A DNA stretch of 6,147 nt. Origin: Phycisphaerales bacterium (GTDB lineage Bacteria; Planctomycetota; Phycisphaerae; Sedimentisphaerales; Anaerobacaceae). The stretch is taken from the NCBI GenBank assembly GCA_011057845.1, contig DSDB01000259.1, positions 1 through 6,147 of the forward strand, read 5' to 3'. Shown one piece after another: positions 1 through 5,654 of this stretch; position 1 is the first letter of the stretch, and every line of letters starts with the position of its first letter. The position numbers and the translations under genes are program-made. The notes beneath the pieces were generated by a model. The model was not told the DNA's origin. It did not search any database and worked only from the letters and a program-made list of their open reading frames with translations.

Positions 1-218
1 CGATGAACCCGAACGGGGTCCGAATCGGGACGCCGGCGATCACAACGCGGGGCTTCAAGGAACCGCAGGCCGAGCAGGTGGCGGCGTTTATCAAACGTGT
101 GGCCGAGAACATTGACAATGAGTTGGTCATCGAAGAGGTGGGCAAAGAGGTGTTGCTGTTGTGTTCGCAGTTCCCCGTTCCGGACCATTTTATCATGCCG
201 GGCACCACGAGGGTGTAA
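1..218 (+). CDS. glyA: Serine hydroxymethyltransferase, C-terminal end (partial, 5' end outside window)
   Basis: The last ~71 residues of a PLP enzyme that interconverts serine plus tetrahydrofolate with glycine plus 5,10-methylene-tetrahydrofolate in the cytoplasm. What is seen: an open frame running in from the left edge, containing GVRIGTPAITTRGFKE, the conserved C-terminal signature of GlyA. The Arg in 'VRIGTP' (codon 21-23) corresponds to the Arg that binds the substrate carboxylate in the family. It is followed by the helical tail ending 'LCSQFPVPDHF', similar in position to the E. coli end '...CARYPVYA', but about ten residues longer. The stop is TAA at 216-218. The Met at position 3 is internal; a full enzyme is about 415 residues, so most of the gene lies upstream. 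The next gene begins 70 bases later on the same strand. Identification is by remembered family motif and is firm. Confidence 0.93.
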   Translation, partial: MNPNGVRIGTPAITTRGFKEPQAEQVAAFIKRVAENIDNELVIEEVGKEVLLLCSQFPVPDHFIMPGTTRV

Positions 219-288
219 CACCTGTTCTCGGATACGGTCGATCGGGGTAGTTGCATGACGGGGCTCGTAGTAGCGGCTTTCGGGCGTC

Positions 289-1317
289 ATGGAGAATCGC
301 AATCTTAAGACGGGCGTGCTGGGTCTCGACGGGATCGGACAGGCCTTGCTTGGCGCCGTTGCGGGCAGCCGGCATTACCAGGTGGTGGCCGTGGCCGACA
401 AGGACCTGGCGATGGCTGAGAGGGTGGCGGAGGGATACGAATGCGAGGCGACGGACGATTACCGGCAACTGGTGATTCAGAATGAGCTGGACTGCCTGTT
501 GGTGGGGGCGCCGCTGTACAGTTGCGAGGGGCAGATCCGGGCGGCTCTGAAGAAGGGTGTGCACGTATTCAAGCCAGCGCCCGGGGGACGCAGTTTTGAG
601 GAGGCGGCGGAACTGGTGCGGCTGGCGGAGGAGGCGTCCGTTCAGTATGTGGTGGGTATCCCGGAGCGATTCGCCGGGAGCTTCATGGCGCTGCGACAAC
701 GGCTCGAATCGGGGCATCTCGGTGCTGTTTCGCTGATAACGGCGTTTTCGAGCCTTGGCGAGGGGCCCTACCCGACGTGGCAGAGCGACCCCAAGCTGGC
801 TGGGGGCGGCATACTGCTGCAACATTGTTATGGCCTGATAGACGCTATCGTCGGCGTATTCGGCCTGCCGGACCAGGTCTATGCGTTGATGACCAATCGG
901 GCCGCCGACAAACAGCAGCGGCTGTATTTGACGGAGGATACGGCTGTTGTGACGATGCGATTCGGCGACAGTCGGGTGGGGGAAGTTGTGGCGTCCCAGC
1001 GGATGGGTGGGGGACGCCGTCAGGCGTACCTGCGGGTGTACGGGCGCGATGCGGTTTATGTGGTAAGTGACGCATTTTTCAGGGTTTATGATGCAGACGG
1101 GCAGGTCATTGAGGAGCTGGACTGTGGGGATGGGCTTGCGGATCGGGTGGGGGCGGCCCTTGAGGATTTTGCCATGACAATACTGCGTCCGCAGGACCAT
1201 ACGCCAGCGCAGGATGGGAGGGAGAGCCTTCAGGCGATGGCCGTGATTGAGTCTGCTTATCTGTCGTCGCGAACGGGTTTCCCCGAGGCGCCCGGGCGGG
1301 TGTTGGAAATGGGATAG
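289..1317 (+). CDS. Gfo/Idh/MocA-family oxidoreductase with non-standard active-site residues
   Basis: A 342-residue protein of the Gfo/Idh/MocA family, which are NAD(P)-dependent dehydrogenases acting mainly on sugars and inositols. Seen: an N-terminal Rossmann fold beginning VLGLDGIGQ (residues 10-18), an acidic residue after the second strand (D37 in 'AVADKD') that would favour NAD, and the family's Lys-Pro motif in 'FKPAPGG' (K95-P96). The C-terminal domain starts near residue 125. Two usual features are altered. The second Gly of GxGxxG is Asp14. The segment after GGG (172-174), normally like 'LLDxGxHxxD', reads LLQHCYGLID, so the catalytic His position is Gly182 while Asp185 remains. 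The start is secure: an in-frame TAG lies at 271-273 and ATG 289 is the only start codon after it. There is no clear Shine-Dalgarno. It follows glyA and may be cotranscribed, though no shared pathway is evident. The substrate cannot be told from sequence; a non-catalytic or unusual member is possible. Confidence 0.88.
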   Translation: MENRNLKTGVLGLDGIGQALLGAVAGSRHYQVVAVADKDLAMAERVAEGYECEATDDYRQLVIQNELDCLLVGAPLYSCEGQIRAALKKGVHVFKPAPGGRSFEEAAELVRLAEEASVQYVVGIPERFAGSFMALRQRLESGHLGAVSLITAFSSLGEGPYPTWQSDPKLAGGGILLQHCYGLIDAIVGVFGLPDQVYALMTNRAADKQQRLYLTEDTAVVTMRFGDSRVGEVVASQRMGGGRRQAYLRVYGRDAVYVVSDAFFRVYDADGQVIEELDCGDGLADRVGAALEDFAMTILRPQDHTPAQDGRESLQAMAVIESAYLSSRTGFPEAPGRVLEMG

Positions 1318-1336
1318 AAGGGTGTCCTGGAGTGAA

Positions 1337-1365
1337 TTGACAAGGGGTCGGGCCGGTGGTAGTCT
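1337..1365 (+). promoter_or_regulatory. Candidate sigma-70-type promoter for the zinc-ribbon gene
   Basis: A perfect -35 hexamer TTGACA (1337-1342) is followed after 17 bases by TAGTCT (1360-1365), which keeps the three most conserved -10 positions (T1, A2, T6). Transcription would begin near 1372, about 45 bases before the start codon at 1417. It lies in the 99-base gap after the oxidoreductase gene. Found by eye only; the -10 match is weak. Confidence 0.45.
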
Positions 1366-1416
1366 GGGTAAGTGGTTTGTTGCAGCGGCCGATGGGCACT
1401 ATTTGGAGATATGAAC

Positions 1417-1833
1417 ATGGACGAAGGTGTCAAGAGAATCGTCATGATCGGCATCGTGGTCGTGGGTTTTCCGCTGGCGGGGATCATCTTCTGGACGACC
1501 CGCGGCAGTAATCGCAATCAGGAGATTCCCGCCGACGCAATGCAGTTGGTCAAGTGCAATAATCCGGCGTGCGGAGCCAGCTACGAAGTCAGTATGCGGG
1601 AGTATGACGCATTCCAGCGGGAACACTTTAATCCGCTGGCCAGCAGCGCCGCGCCGATGACATGCACGAAATGCGGCAAGGCAAGTGTCTACAAGGCCTT
1701 CAAGTGCAACAAGTGTGGCAAGGTATCGTTGTTGGGGTCGGTGCCAAACGACTTCACCGATCGGTGTCCCGACTGTAAGTTCAGCCAGATCGAGGCCGAT
1801 CGCAAGGCGGCCCAAGGGGGAGCAGGCCAGTAG
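1417..1833 (+). CDS. Small membrane-anchored double zinc-ribbon protein, function unknown
   Basis: I do not recognise a named family. The 138-residue protein has an N-terminal membrane segment (about residues 7-27, VKRIVMIGIVVVGFPLAGII) followed by a polar linker and a Cys-rich soluble part. Four Cys pairs are visible: C47/C52 (CNNPAC), C83/C86 (CTKC), C97/C100 (CNKC) and C117/C120 (CPDC), which would make two zinc ribbons. 'CTKCGKAS' and 'CNKCGKVS' look like an internal repeat. The tail is short, Gly/Ala-rich and polar. Start choice: GGAG at 1405-1408 is 8 bases from ATG 1417 but only 2 bases from ATG 1411, so 1417 is preferred. The frame is open upstream to 1372, but that extension has no sensible ribosome site. 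A promoter candidate sits just upstream and a terminator hairpin follows at 1895. The metal site is inferred from the Cys spacing; a role cannot be given. Confidence 0.8.
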   Translation: MDEGVKRIVMIGIVVVGFPLAGIIFWTTRGSNRNQEIPADAMQLVKCNNPACGASYEVSMREYDAFQREHFNPLASSAAPMTCTKCGKASVYKAFKCNKCGKVSLLGSVPNDFTDRCPDCKFSQIEADRKAAQGGAGQ

Positions 1834-1894
1834 ATTGAGGCTTGATACTGGATGCCGGTAGTTCGGGTAATACGCCGGCGGTTGTGAAATGACA

Positions 1895-1922
1895 AGAGCC
1901 CGGTATGGATTCTCCGGGCTCT
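1895..1922. terminator. Bidirectional intrinsic terminator between convergent genes
   Basis: A perfect 9-bp inverted repeat, AGAGCCCGG (1895-1903) and CCGGGCTCT (1914-1922), encloses a 10-base loop. On the + strand it is followed by TGTTTCTCATT. On the - strand it is followed by TGTCATTTCA. Both tails are T-rich but not pure T runs. It lies 62 bases after the + strand zinc-ribbon gene and 27 bases beyond the stop of the - strand protease, so it can serve both converging transcripts. Confidence 0.8.
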
Positions 1923-1949
1923 GTTTCTCATTCCAACCCAAGACGGGGG

Positions 1950-2795
1950 CTACTGGCTGGGTTGATTCTGTTTGGGTGGCGGTGGGATTCTCTTGAGGGT
2001 GTCGAGGACGATTCGCTGGTAGTCTTCACGGCCGACGCGTCTGTCAGGCAGGCCGTAGTACTTCCGCTCGATCGTACTGGTGAGGTATCCGACGCGGTTC
2101 TCAGGGTTCGGGTGGGTGGAGAAGAACTCCGGAGGACGCTCCGAACCCTCAGAGAGTTTGGCGAGCATTTCCATCGTCTCGACCATGCCATAGGGGTTGT
2201 AGCCGGCCTTGACGGCGTAATCCATACCGGCCAAGTCGGCCTGGCGCTCATCGGCCCGGCTGTAGCTGAGACCGATAATCTGCCCAGTCAGTTGAGCGAG
2301 GGTGCCGGCGCCTTGGGCGCTGGTCTGTGAGGCGGCGGCCGTCAGCAGGAGCTGGAGCCCGATATCGCGGCTCATGGCGGCCGTGGTGTCGCGGGCGACG
2401 ACGTGGGCGACTTCGTGGCCGAGTATGGCCGCGAGCTGCGACTCGGAGGAGAGTTTCTCGAGCATTCCGCGGGTCATGAATATCTTGCCGCCGGGCAGGG
2501 CGAAGGCGTTGATCATGGGGTCCTGGACGGCGATGAACTCGTATTCCCACTGGGGGCTCTGGCTGACCTTGGCGACACTCAGGCCGACCTGTGTGATGTA
2601 GCTCTGGAGGGCCTCGTCGGGGATGCGGCCGGCCATCTGCTTCTCCAGTTCGGGGGCGTACTTTCGTCCCAGTTCGAGGTCCTGGCTCTCCGGGAAGAAC
2701 ATGAGTTCGGACTTGCCGGTCAGCGGATTGGTGGCGCAGCCGGCGAAAAGGAGCAGGAGAACGCAGGTGAAGAGGTGTTTGATTTTGCCAGCCAT
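1950..2795 (-). CDS. M48-family zinc metalloprotease, lipoprotein (LoiP/BepA-like)
   Basis: A 281-residue membrane-anchored zinc endopeptidase, probably acting in the periplasm in envelope protein quality control, as known for E. coli LoiP and BepA. Seen: a lipoprotein signal, with basic N-terminus MAGKIKH, hydrophobic core and lipobox LFAGC, so Cys20 is the likely lipidated residue. The zinc motif HEVAH gives H127, E128 and H131. The third ligand Glu183 lies in SRADERQAD, and the family's 'HPxPxxR' motif is present at 228-234. The upstream 'NAFALPGGKIFMTRGML' stretch is also typical of M48. The tail is Pro/Gln-rich (PPPPKQNQPSQ). All catalytic residues are intact. Start: ATG at 2795 is preceded by GGGGA (2804-2808) with an 8-base spacer and gives a proper signal peptide; the open frame runs on to 3113 but that part overlaps the divergent gene. 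It faces the rnf cluster across an 88-base gap. The exact subfamily is uncertain. Confidence 0.93.
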   Translation of the reverse strand: MAGKIKHLFTCVLLLLFAGCATNPLTGKSELMFFPESQDLELGRKYAPELEKQMAGRIPDEALQSYITQVGLSVAKVSQSPQWEYEFIAVQDPMINAFALPGGKIFMTRGMLEKLSSESQLAAILGHEVAHVVARDTTAAMSRDIGLQLLLTAAASQTSAQGAGTLAQLTGQIIGLSYSRADERQADLAGMDYAVKAGYNPYGMVETMEMLAKLSEGSERPPEFFSTHPNPENRVGYLTSTIERKYYGLPDRRVGREDYQRIVLDTLKRIPPPPKQNQPSQ

Positions 2796-2823
2796 GTTAT
2801 TGATCCCCAATTTTTGTGAAGGT

Positions 2824-2881
2824 TGCAGTTGCAATTTGCTTTGGCATATTATAAATACACCGTTTTGCGTGCGGTCGTCAA
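2824..2881. promoter_or_regulatory. Divergent promoter region between the M48 protease and the rnf cluster
   Basis: This is the AT-rich core of the 88-base intergenic gap. On the - strand there is a consensus -10, TATAAT (2848-2853). TTGACG (2876-2881) is a good -35 hexamer but is 22 bases away, or 18 bases from the weaker TATTTA (2852-2857). On the + strand TTGCAG (2824-2829) is 17 bases from TATTAT (2847-2852). The two candidate -10 elements overlap, so both genes would be fired from the same few bases. The hexamers were assigned by eye; the region is convincing as a promoter, the exact elements less so. Confidence 0.5.
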
Positions 2882-2883
2882 GT

Positions 2884-3171
2884 ATGAGTCGACAAGAGTT
2901 CTGTAAGGGCTGCGAACACGCACACCGTTGCGGCGAGGTGTACCGGGTGCTCGGACACCGTCCGGGCCCTTCGGTGGTATGGACGGTGATCGCGGCGTTT
3001 GTATTGCCTATCGGGGCATTCGTCGCGGCGCTGGCCGTCGCGGAGCGGGCCCTCGGGGGAGTACTGGAAAGCGAGCGTATTGCGACGGTTGTGAGTTTCG
3101 TCATCGCCGCCACGGTCGCGGTGCTTTTTGTATTTTGCTTGGGGTGGGCAAGGCGTTTTTTGAAACGATAA
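2884..3171 (+). CDS. Small two-TM Cys-motif protein, RseC-like, leading the rnf operon
   Basis: A 95-residue protein. Seen: a cytoplasmic-looking N-terminus with C7, C10 and C16 in FCKGCEHAHRCGE (C-x2-C-x5-C), then two predicted membrane helices (about 31-53 and 65-88), and a basic tail WARRFLKR. The second helix holds one more Cys (C85). E. coli RseC has the same spacing in CSSCASRAGCG, and after it a pair of membrane helices with a similar 'P-x-G-x-F' region. RseC is known to work with the Rsx (Rnf) complex in reducing SoxR. Unlike RseC (~159 residues), this protein lacks the N-terminal beta-rich part and the long C-terminal tail. It ends 14 bases before rnfC and is probably cotranscribed with it. 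Start ATG 2884 has no obvious Shine-Dalgarno; GTG 2869 in the same frame is an alternative. The RseC relationship is my inference from motif, topology and neighbours. It may simply be a lineage-specific Rnf accessory protein. Confidence 0.78.
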   Translation: MSRQEFCKGCEHAHRCGEVYRVLGHRPGPSVVWTVIAAFVLPIGAFVAALAVAERALGGVLESERIATVVSFVIAATVAVLFVFCLGWARRFLKR

Positions 3172-3185
3172 GGCAGGTGTGAGCA

Positions 3186-4559
3186 TTGTCAGTGATGGCG
3201 ATACTATCGGGTAACAGGACGTTTTCCGGCGGCGCGCATCCGCCCGGTCAGAAGGGCCGCAGCTGTGAGATTTCGATTCAGCCGGGGCCGCCGGCGAAGG
3301 AGGTTGCGGTCCTGCTGTGCCAGCATATCGGGGTGATTTGCGAGCCTGTCGTGAAGAAGGGCGATGCCATTGCGGCCGGTCAGAAGGTGGGGGATTCCCA
3401 GGCGTTCGTCTCAGCGCCGGTTCACAGCCCGGTGGCGGGCAAAGTCAAAGAGGTGGCGCTTCGGTCGCACCCGGTGCTGGGGCGGGCCATGGCGGTCGTG
3501 ATTGTGGCCGACCCGCCTGACGAGCGGCCCGCGGCGGTCGATGCGGGGCGTTTTGCCGATTTCGATACTGAAAAGTATGAGCAGGCCGCGATTCTCGATG
3601 CGTCGAGGGAGGCGGGTCTGGTGGGGATGGGCGGGGCCGGTTTCCCGACGCGGGTCAAGCTGGACCCCAAAGGCACACCGAAAGAGACGCTGATCGTCAA
3701 TGCGTGCGAGTGCGAGCCTTATATTACGTGCGATTATCGGCTGATGCTGGAGTGGACGGATCAGGTGCTGGCGGGGGTCCGGCTGGCAAAGAAGGCCTCC
3801 GGGTGCAAGCGAGTCATTATAGGTATCGAGGACAACAAGCCGCGGGCCATTGAAGTGATGCGCGATGTCTGCCGGGCCGGGGCCGATGGAATCGAGGTCA
3901 TGCCGCTGCAGACGAAGTATCCGCAGGGCGGGGAGCGGCAGTTGATCCGGGCGGTGCTGGGTAAGAGCGTGCCGACGGGGGGGATTCCGCCGATGATCGG
4001 CGTGGTGGTGATCAATGTGGCGACAGCGGCGGCGCTGGCGGACGCGGTGGTCTTCAGGCGGCCTCTGACGCATCGTGTGGTGACGGTAACGGGCGGCGGT
4101 ATTGACCGGCCGGGCAACTACTACGTGCCGCTGGGCATTACGGCCGGCGAGTTGATCGAGTTCTGCGGCGGTCTGAATTCACAGGCCCGCAAAGTGGTGA
4201 TGGGCGGGCCGATGATGGGGCTGGCCATCGCGGACATGAAAACGCCGTTGACGAAGACCAGCGGGGCGATTACGGTCCTGACGCAGCAGGAGATCGGCTC
4301 GGCGAAGTTCGCCCAGCGGCAGACGGCGTGTATCCGGTGCGGACGTTGCCTGGAGGTCTGTCCGGAGCGGCTCAATCCGACACGCATCGCACACGCGGTG
4401 AAGAACAACCTGCTCGATGTGGCCCAGGATTACTATATGAGCGCGTGTATCGAATGCGGCTGTTGCAGTTATGTCTGCCCGGCGAATATCGAACTGACGG
4501 GTTATATCAAGACGGGCAAGATTTTCGTGGCCCGGCAGAAGAAACGGATGCCGGAATAG
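3186..4559 (+). CDS. rnfC: Electron transport complex subunit RnfC (RsxC)
   Basis: A peripheral subunit of the Rnf complex that carries NADH, FMN and Fe-S sites and links NAD(H) to the membrane part. Seen in order (457 residues): 'FSGGAHPPGQK' near 13-23, typical of RnfC N-termini; a biotinyl/lipoyl-like segment near 55-92 (VSAPVHSPVAGKV); the FMN/NADH-binding motif GMGGAGFPT (147-155); NACECEPY (172-179); 'KYPQGGERQLI' (244-254); an SLBB-like domain near 295-345; and two 4Fe-4S motifs, C382/C385/C388 with C392 and C421/C424/C427 with C431, each ending in Cys-Pro. The length fits the short form found in anaerobes; the long repetitive C-terminal tail of the E. coli protein (740 residues) is absent. 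Start: an in-frame TGA at 3180-3182 limits it to TTG 3186, GTG 3192 or ATG 3195. TTG has AGGTG (3175-3179) at 6 bases, so it is preferred, though ATG 3195 is possible. Confidence 0.96.
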   Translation: MSVMAILSGNRTFSGGAHPPGQKGRSCEISIQPGPPAKEVAVLLCQHIGVICEPVVKKGDAIAAGQKVGDSQAFVSAPVHSPVAGKVKEVALRSHPVLGRAMAVVIVADPPDERPAAVDAGRFADFDTEKYEQAAILDASREAGLVGMGGAGFPTRVKLDPKGTPKETLIVNACECEPYITCDYRLMLEWTDQVLAGVRLAKKASGCKRVIIGIEDNKPRAIEVMRDVCRAGADGIEVMPLQTKYPQGGERQLIRAVLGKSVPTGGIPPMIGVVVINVATAAALADAVVFRRPLTHRVVTVTGGGIDRPGNYYVPLGITAGELIEFCGGLNSQARKVVMGGPMMGLAIADMKTPLTKTSGAITVLTQQEIGSAKFAQRQTACIRCGRCLEVCPERLNPTRIAHAVKNNLLDVAQDYYMSACIECGCCSYVCPANIELTGYIKTGKIFVARQKKRMPE

Positions 4560-4586
4560 GCCCGACGGCCAGGATGTGGGAACGCT

Positions 4587-5654
4587 ATGGGTCAGACGAA
4601 CAAACTGGAGATACGGGTTTCGCCTTCGCCGCACGTGAGCAAGGCCCTGTCGACGCGGTCGGTGATGATCGACGTGCTGATCGGCCTGGCCCCGGCGTTG
4701 GCGGCGGCGGTGTACTATTTCCGGGTTCACGCGGTGACGCTGGTGGCGGTGTGTGTGGCGTCGTGCGCGGCGGCCGAGTGGGTGTGCAACCGGATTCGAA
4801 GGCGGGCGAACACGCTGGGCGATTTCAGCGCGGTGGTGACGGGTGTGATTCTGGCGTTTTCGCTGCCGCCGGCGCTTCCGTGGTGGGCGGCGATGGTGGG
4901 CGGTTGCGTGGCGATCGGCATCGGCAAGATGGTGTTCGGGGGATTGGGCTCCAACGTGTTCAACCCGGCGATGGTGGGGCGGACGTTCATGGCGGCTTCG
5001 CTTGGGACGTTGATGACGACGTGGACGGTCCCGGCGACGGTGGACCCGGTCATGCCGAAGGTGGCGCCGCAACGACTGGACGCCCGAACGCAGGCGACGC
5101 CGCTGGCGTGGAGCAAGACGGCGATCAAGAACGAACTGGGGGCGACGACGTACAACAGGCAGATATTCGGTTCGACGGTGACGGGGGAAGTGGGCGGTTG
5201 CCTGGGCGAGACCAGCGCCGTGGCCCTGGCGCTGGGCGGGTTGTATCTGCTGATTCGCCGGACGATCAACTGGCGGATCCCGGCGGGGGTGCTGGGGGCG
5301 GCGTTCGTGTTCGCCGCGGCGGCGTTTGTGTTGGACGGCGATGTGGTCAGCGAGCCGAGCCGCCAGTGGCTGGCTTCCGAGACCTACGTGCAGCCGTTGT
5401 TCCATCTGACGAGCGGGGCGATGCTGCTGTGTGCGTTTTTTATTGCGACCGACCCGGTGACGATGCCGCTGACGGGTCGGGGGATGTGGATTTTCGCCGT
5501 CGGGGTGGGGATTCTGACGATGCTGATTCGCGTGGTGGGAGAGTATCCCGAAGGCGTGATGTACGCGATATTGTTGATGAACGGGGCGACGCCGTTGATT
5601 GACCGGTTCTGCAAGGTGATTCCCGTCGGAGGTAAACCCGGTGGCAAAGGTTAA
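4587..5654 (+). CDS. rnfD: Electron transport complex subunit RnfD (RsxD), membrane flavoprotein
   Basis: An integral membrane subunit (355 residues) of the NqrB/RnfD family. It carries a covalently bound FMN and takes part in electron transfer and ion pumping. Seen: about nine or ten hydrophobic helices across the length; the conserved 'GGLGSNVFNPAMVGR' at 118-132; the flavinylation region DARTQATPL, where T171 (in ATPL) matches the Thr flavinylated in Vibrio RnfD; 'GETSAVALALGG' (207-218); ATDPVTMP (287-294); and the late 'GEYPEGVMYAILLMN' (318-332). The residue three before the flavinylated Thr is Thr168; NqrB proteins have Ser there. The loop after ATPL, about 174-203, looks a little longer than usual. 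It starts 27 bases after rnfC at ATG 4587 with only a weak Shine-Dalgarno (GGGA, 4578-4581, 5 bases away). The 3' end overlaps rnfG by 14 bases. Confidence 0.95.
   Translation: MGQTNKLEIRVSPSPHVSKALSTRSVMIDVLIGLAPALAAAVYYFRVHAVTLVAVCVASCAAAEWVCNRIRRRANTLGDFSAVVTGVILAFSLPPALPWWAAMVGGCVAIGIGKMVFGGLGSNVFNPAMVGRTFMAASLGTLMTTWTVPATVDPVMPKVAPQRLDARTQATPLAWSKTAIKNELGATTYNRQIFGSTVTGEVGGCLGETSAVALALGGLYLLIRRTINWRIPAGVLGAAFVFAAAAFVLDGDVVSEPSRQWLASETYVQPLFHLTSGAMLLCAFFIATDPVTMPLTGRGMWIFAVGVGILTMLIRVVGEYPEGVMYAILLMNGATPLIDRFCKVIPVGGKPGGKG
5628..5633 (+). promoter_or_regulatory. Strong Shine-Dalgarno for rnfG, inside the end of rnfD
   Basis: GGAGGT lies 7 bases upstream of GTG 5641. It is the best ribosome binding site in the window and decides the non-ATG start of rnfG. 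It sits within the rnfD coding sequence, so rnfD translation runs through it, which points to translational coupling of D and G. Confidence 0.8.

Noticed and set aside
211..222. Palindrome-like GGTGTAACACC around the glyA stop
   Set aside because: The two arms are separated by one base, so no hairpin loop can form, and no T run follows; likely chance.
193..1200. A 335-codon - strand frame opposite the Gfo/Idh/MocA gene
   Set aside because: Arg/His/Pro-rich with no domain signature; the + strand protein has a Rossmann fold and family motifs over the same bases.
1854..1879. GCCGG/CCGGC inverted repeat upstream of the terminator
   Set aside because: Only 5 bp with a 16-base loop and no T tail; common by chance in GC-rich DNA. 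The 9-bp stem at 1895-1922 is the better terminator.
2623..2883. An upstream extension of the RseC-like gene into the protease region
   Set aside because: The extension is antisense to the protease coding sequence and has no supporting motif; ATG 2884 directly precedes the Cys motif.
2796..3113. An N-terminal extension of the M48 protease by 106 codons
   Set aside because: It would overlap the divergent small membrane gene, and it would bury the lipoprotein signal peptide and the good Shine-Dalgarno found at the 2795 start.
4328..5602. A 424-codon + strand frame overlapping rnfC and rnfD
   Set aside because: Gly/Arg/Asp-rich low-complexity translation, out of frame with two well-supported genes; a shadow of GC-rich coding.
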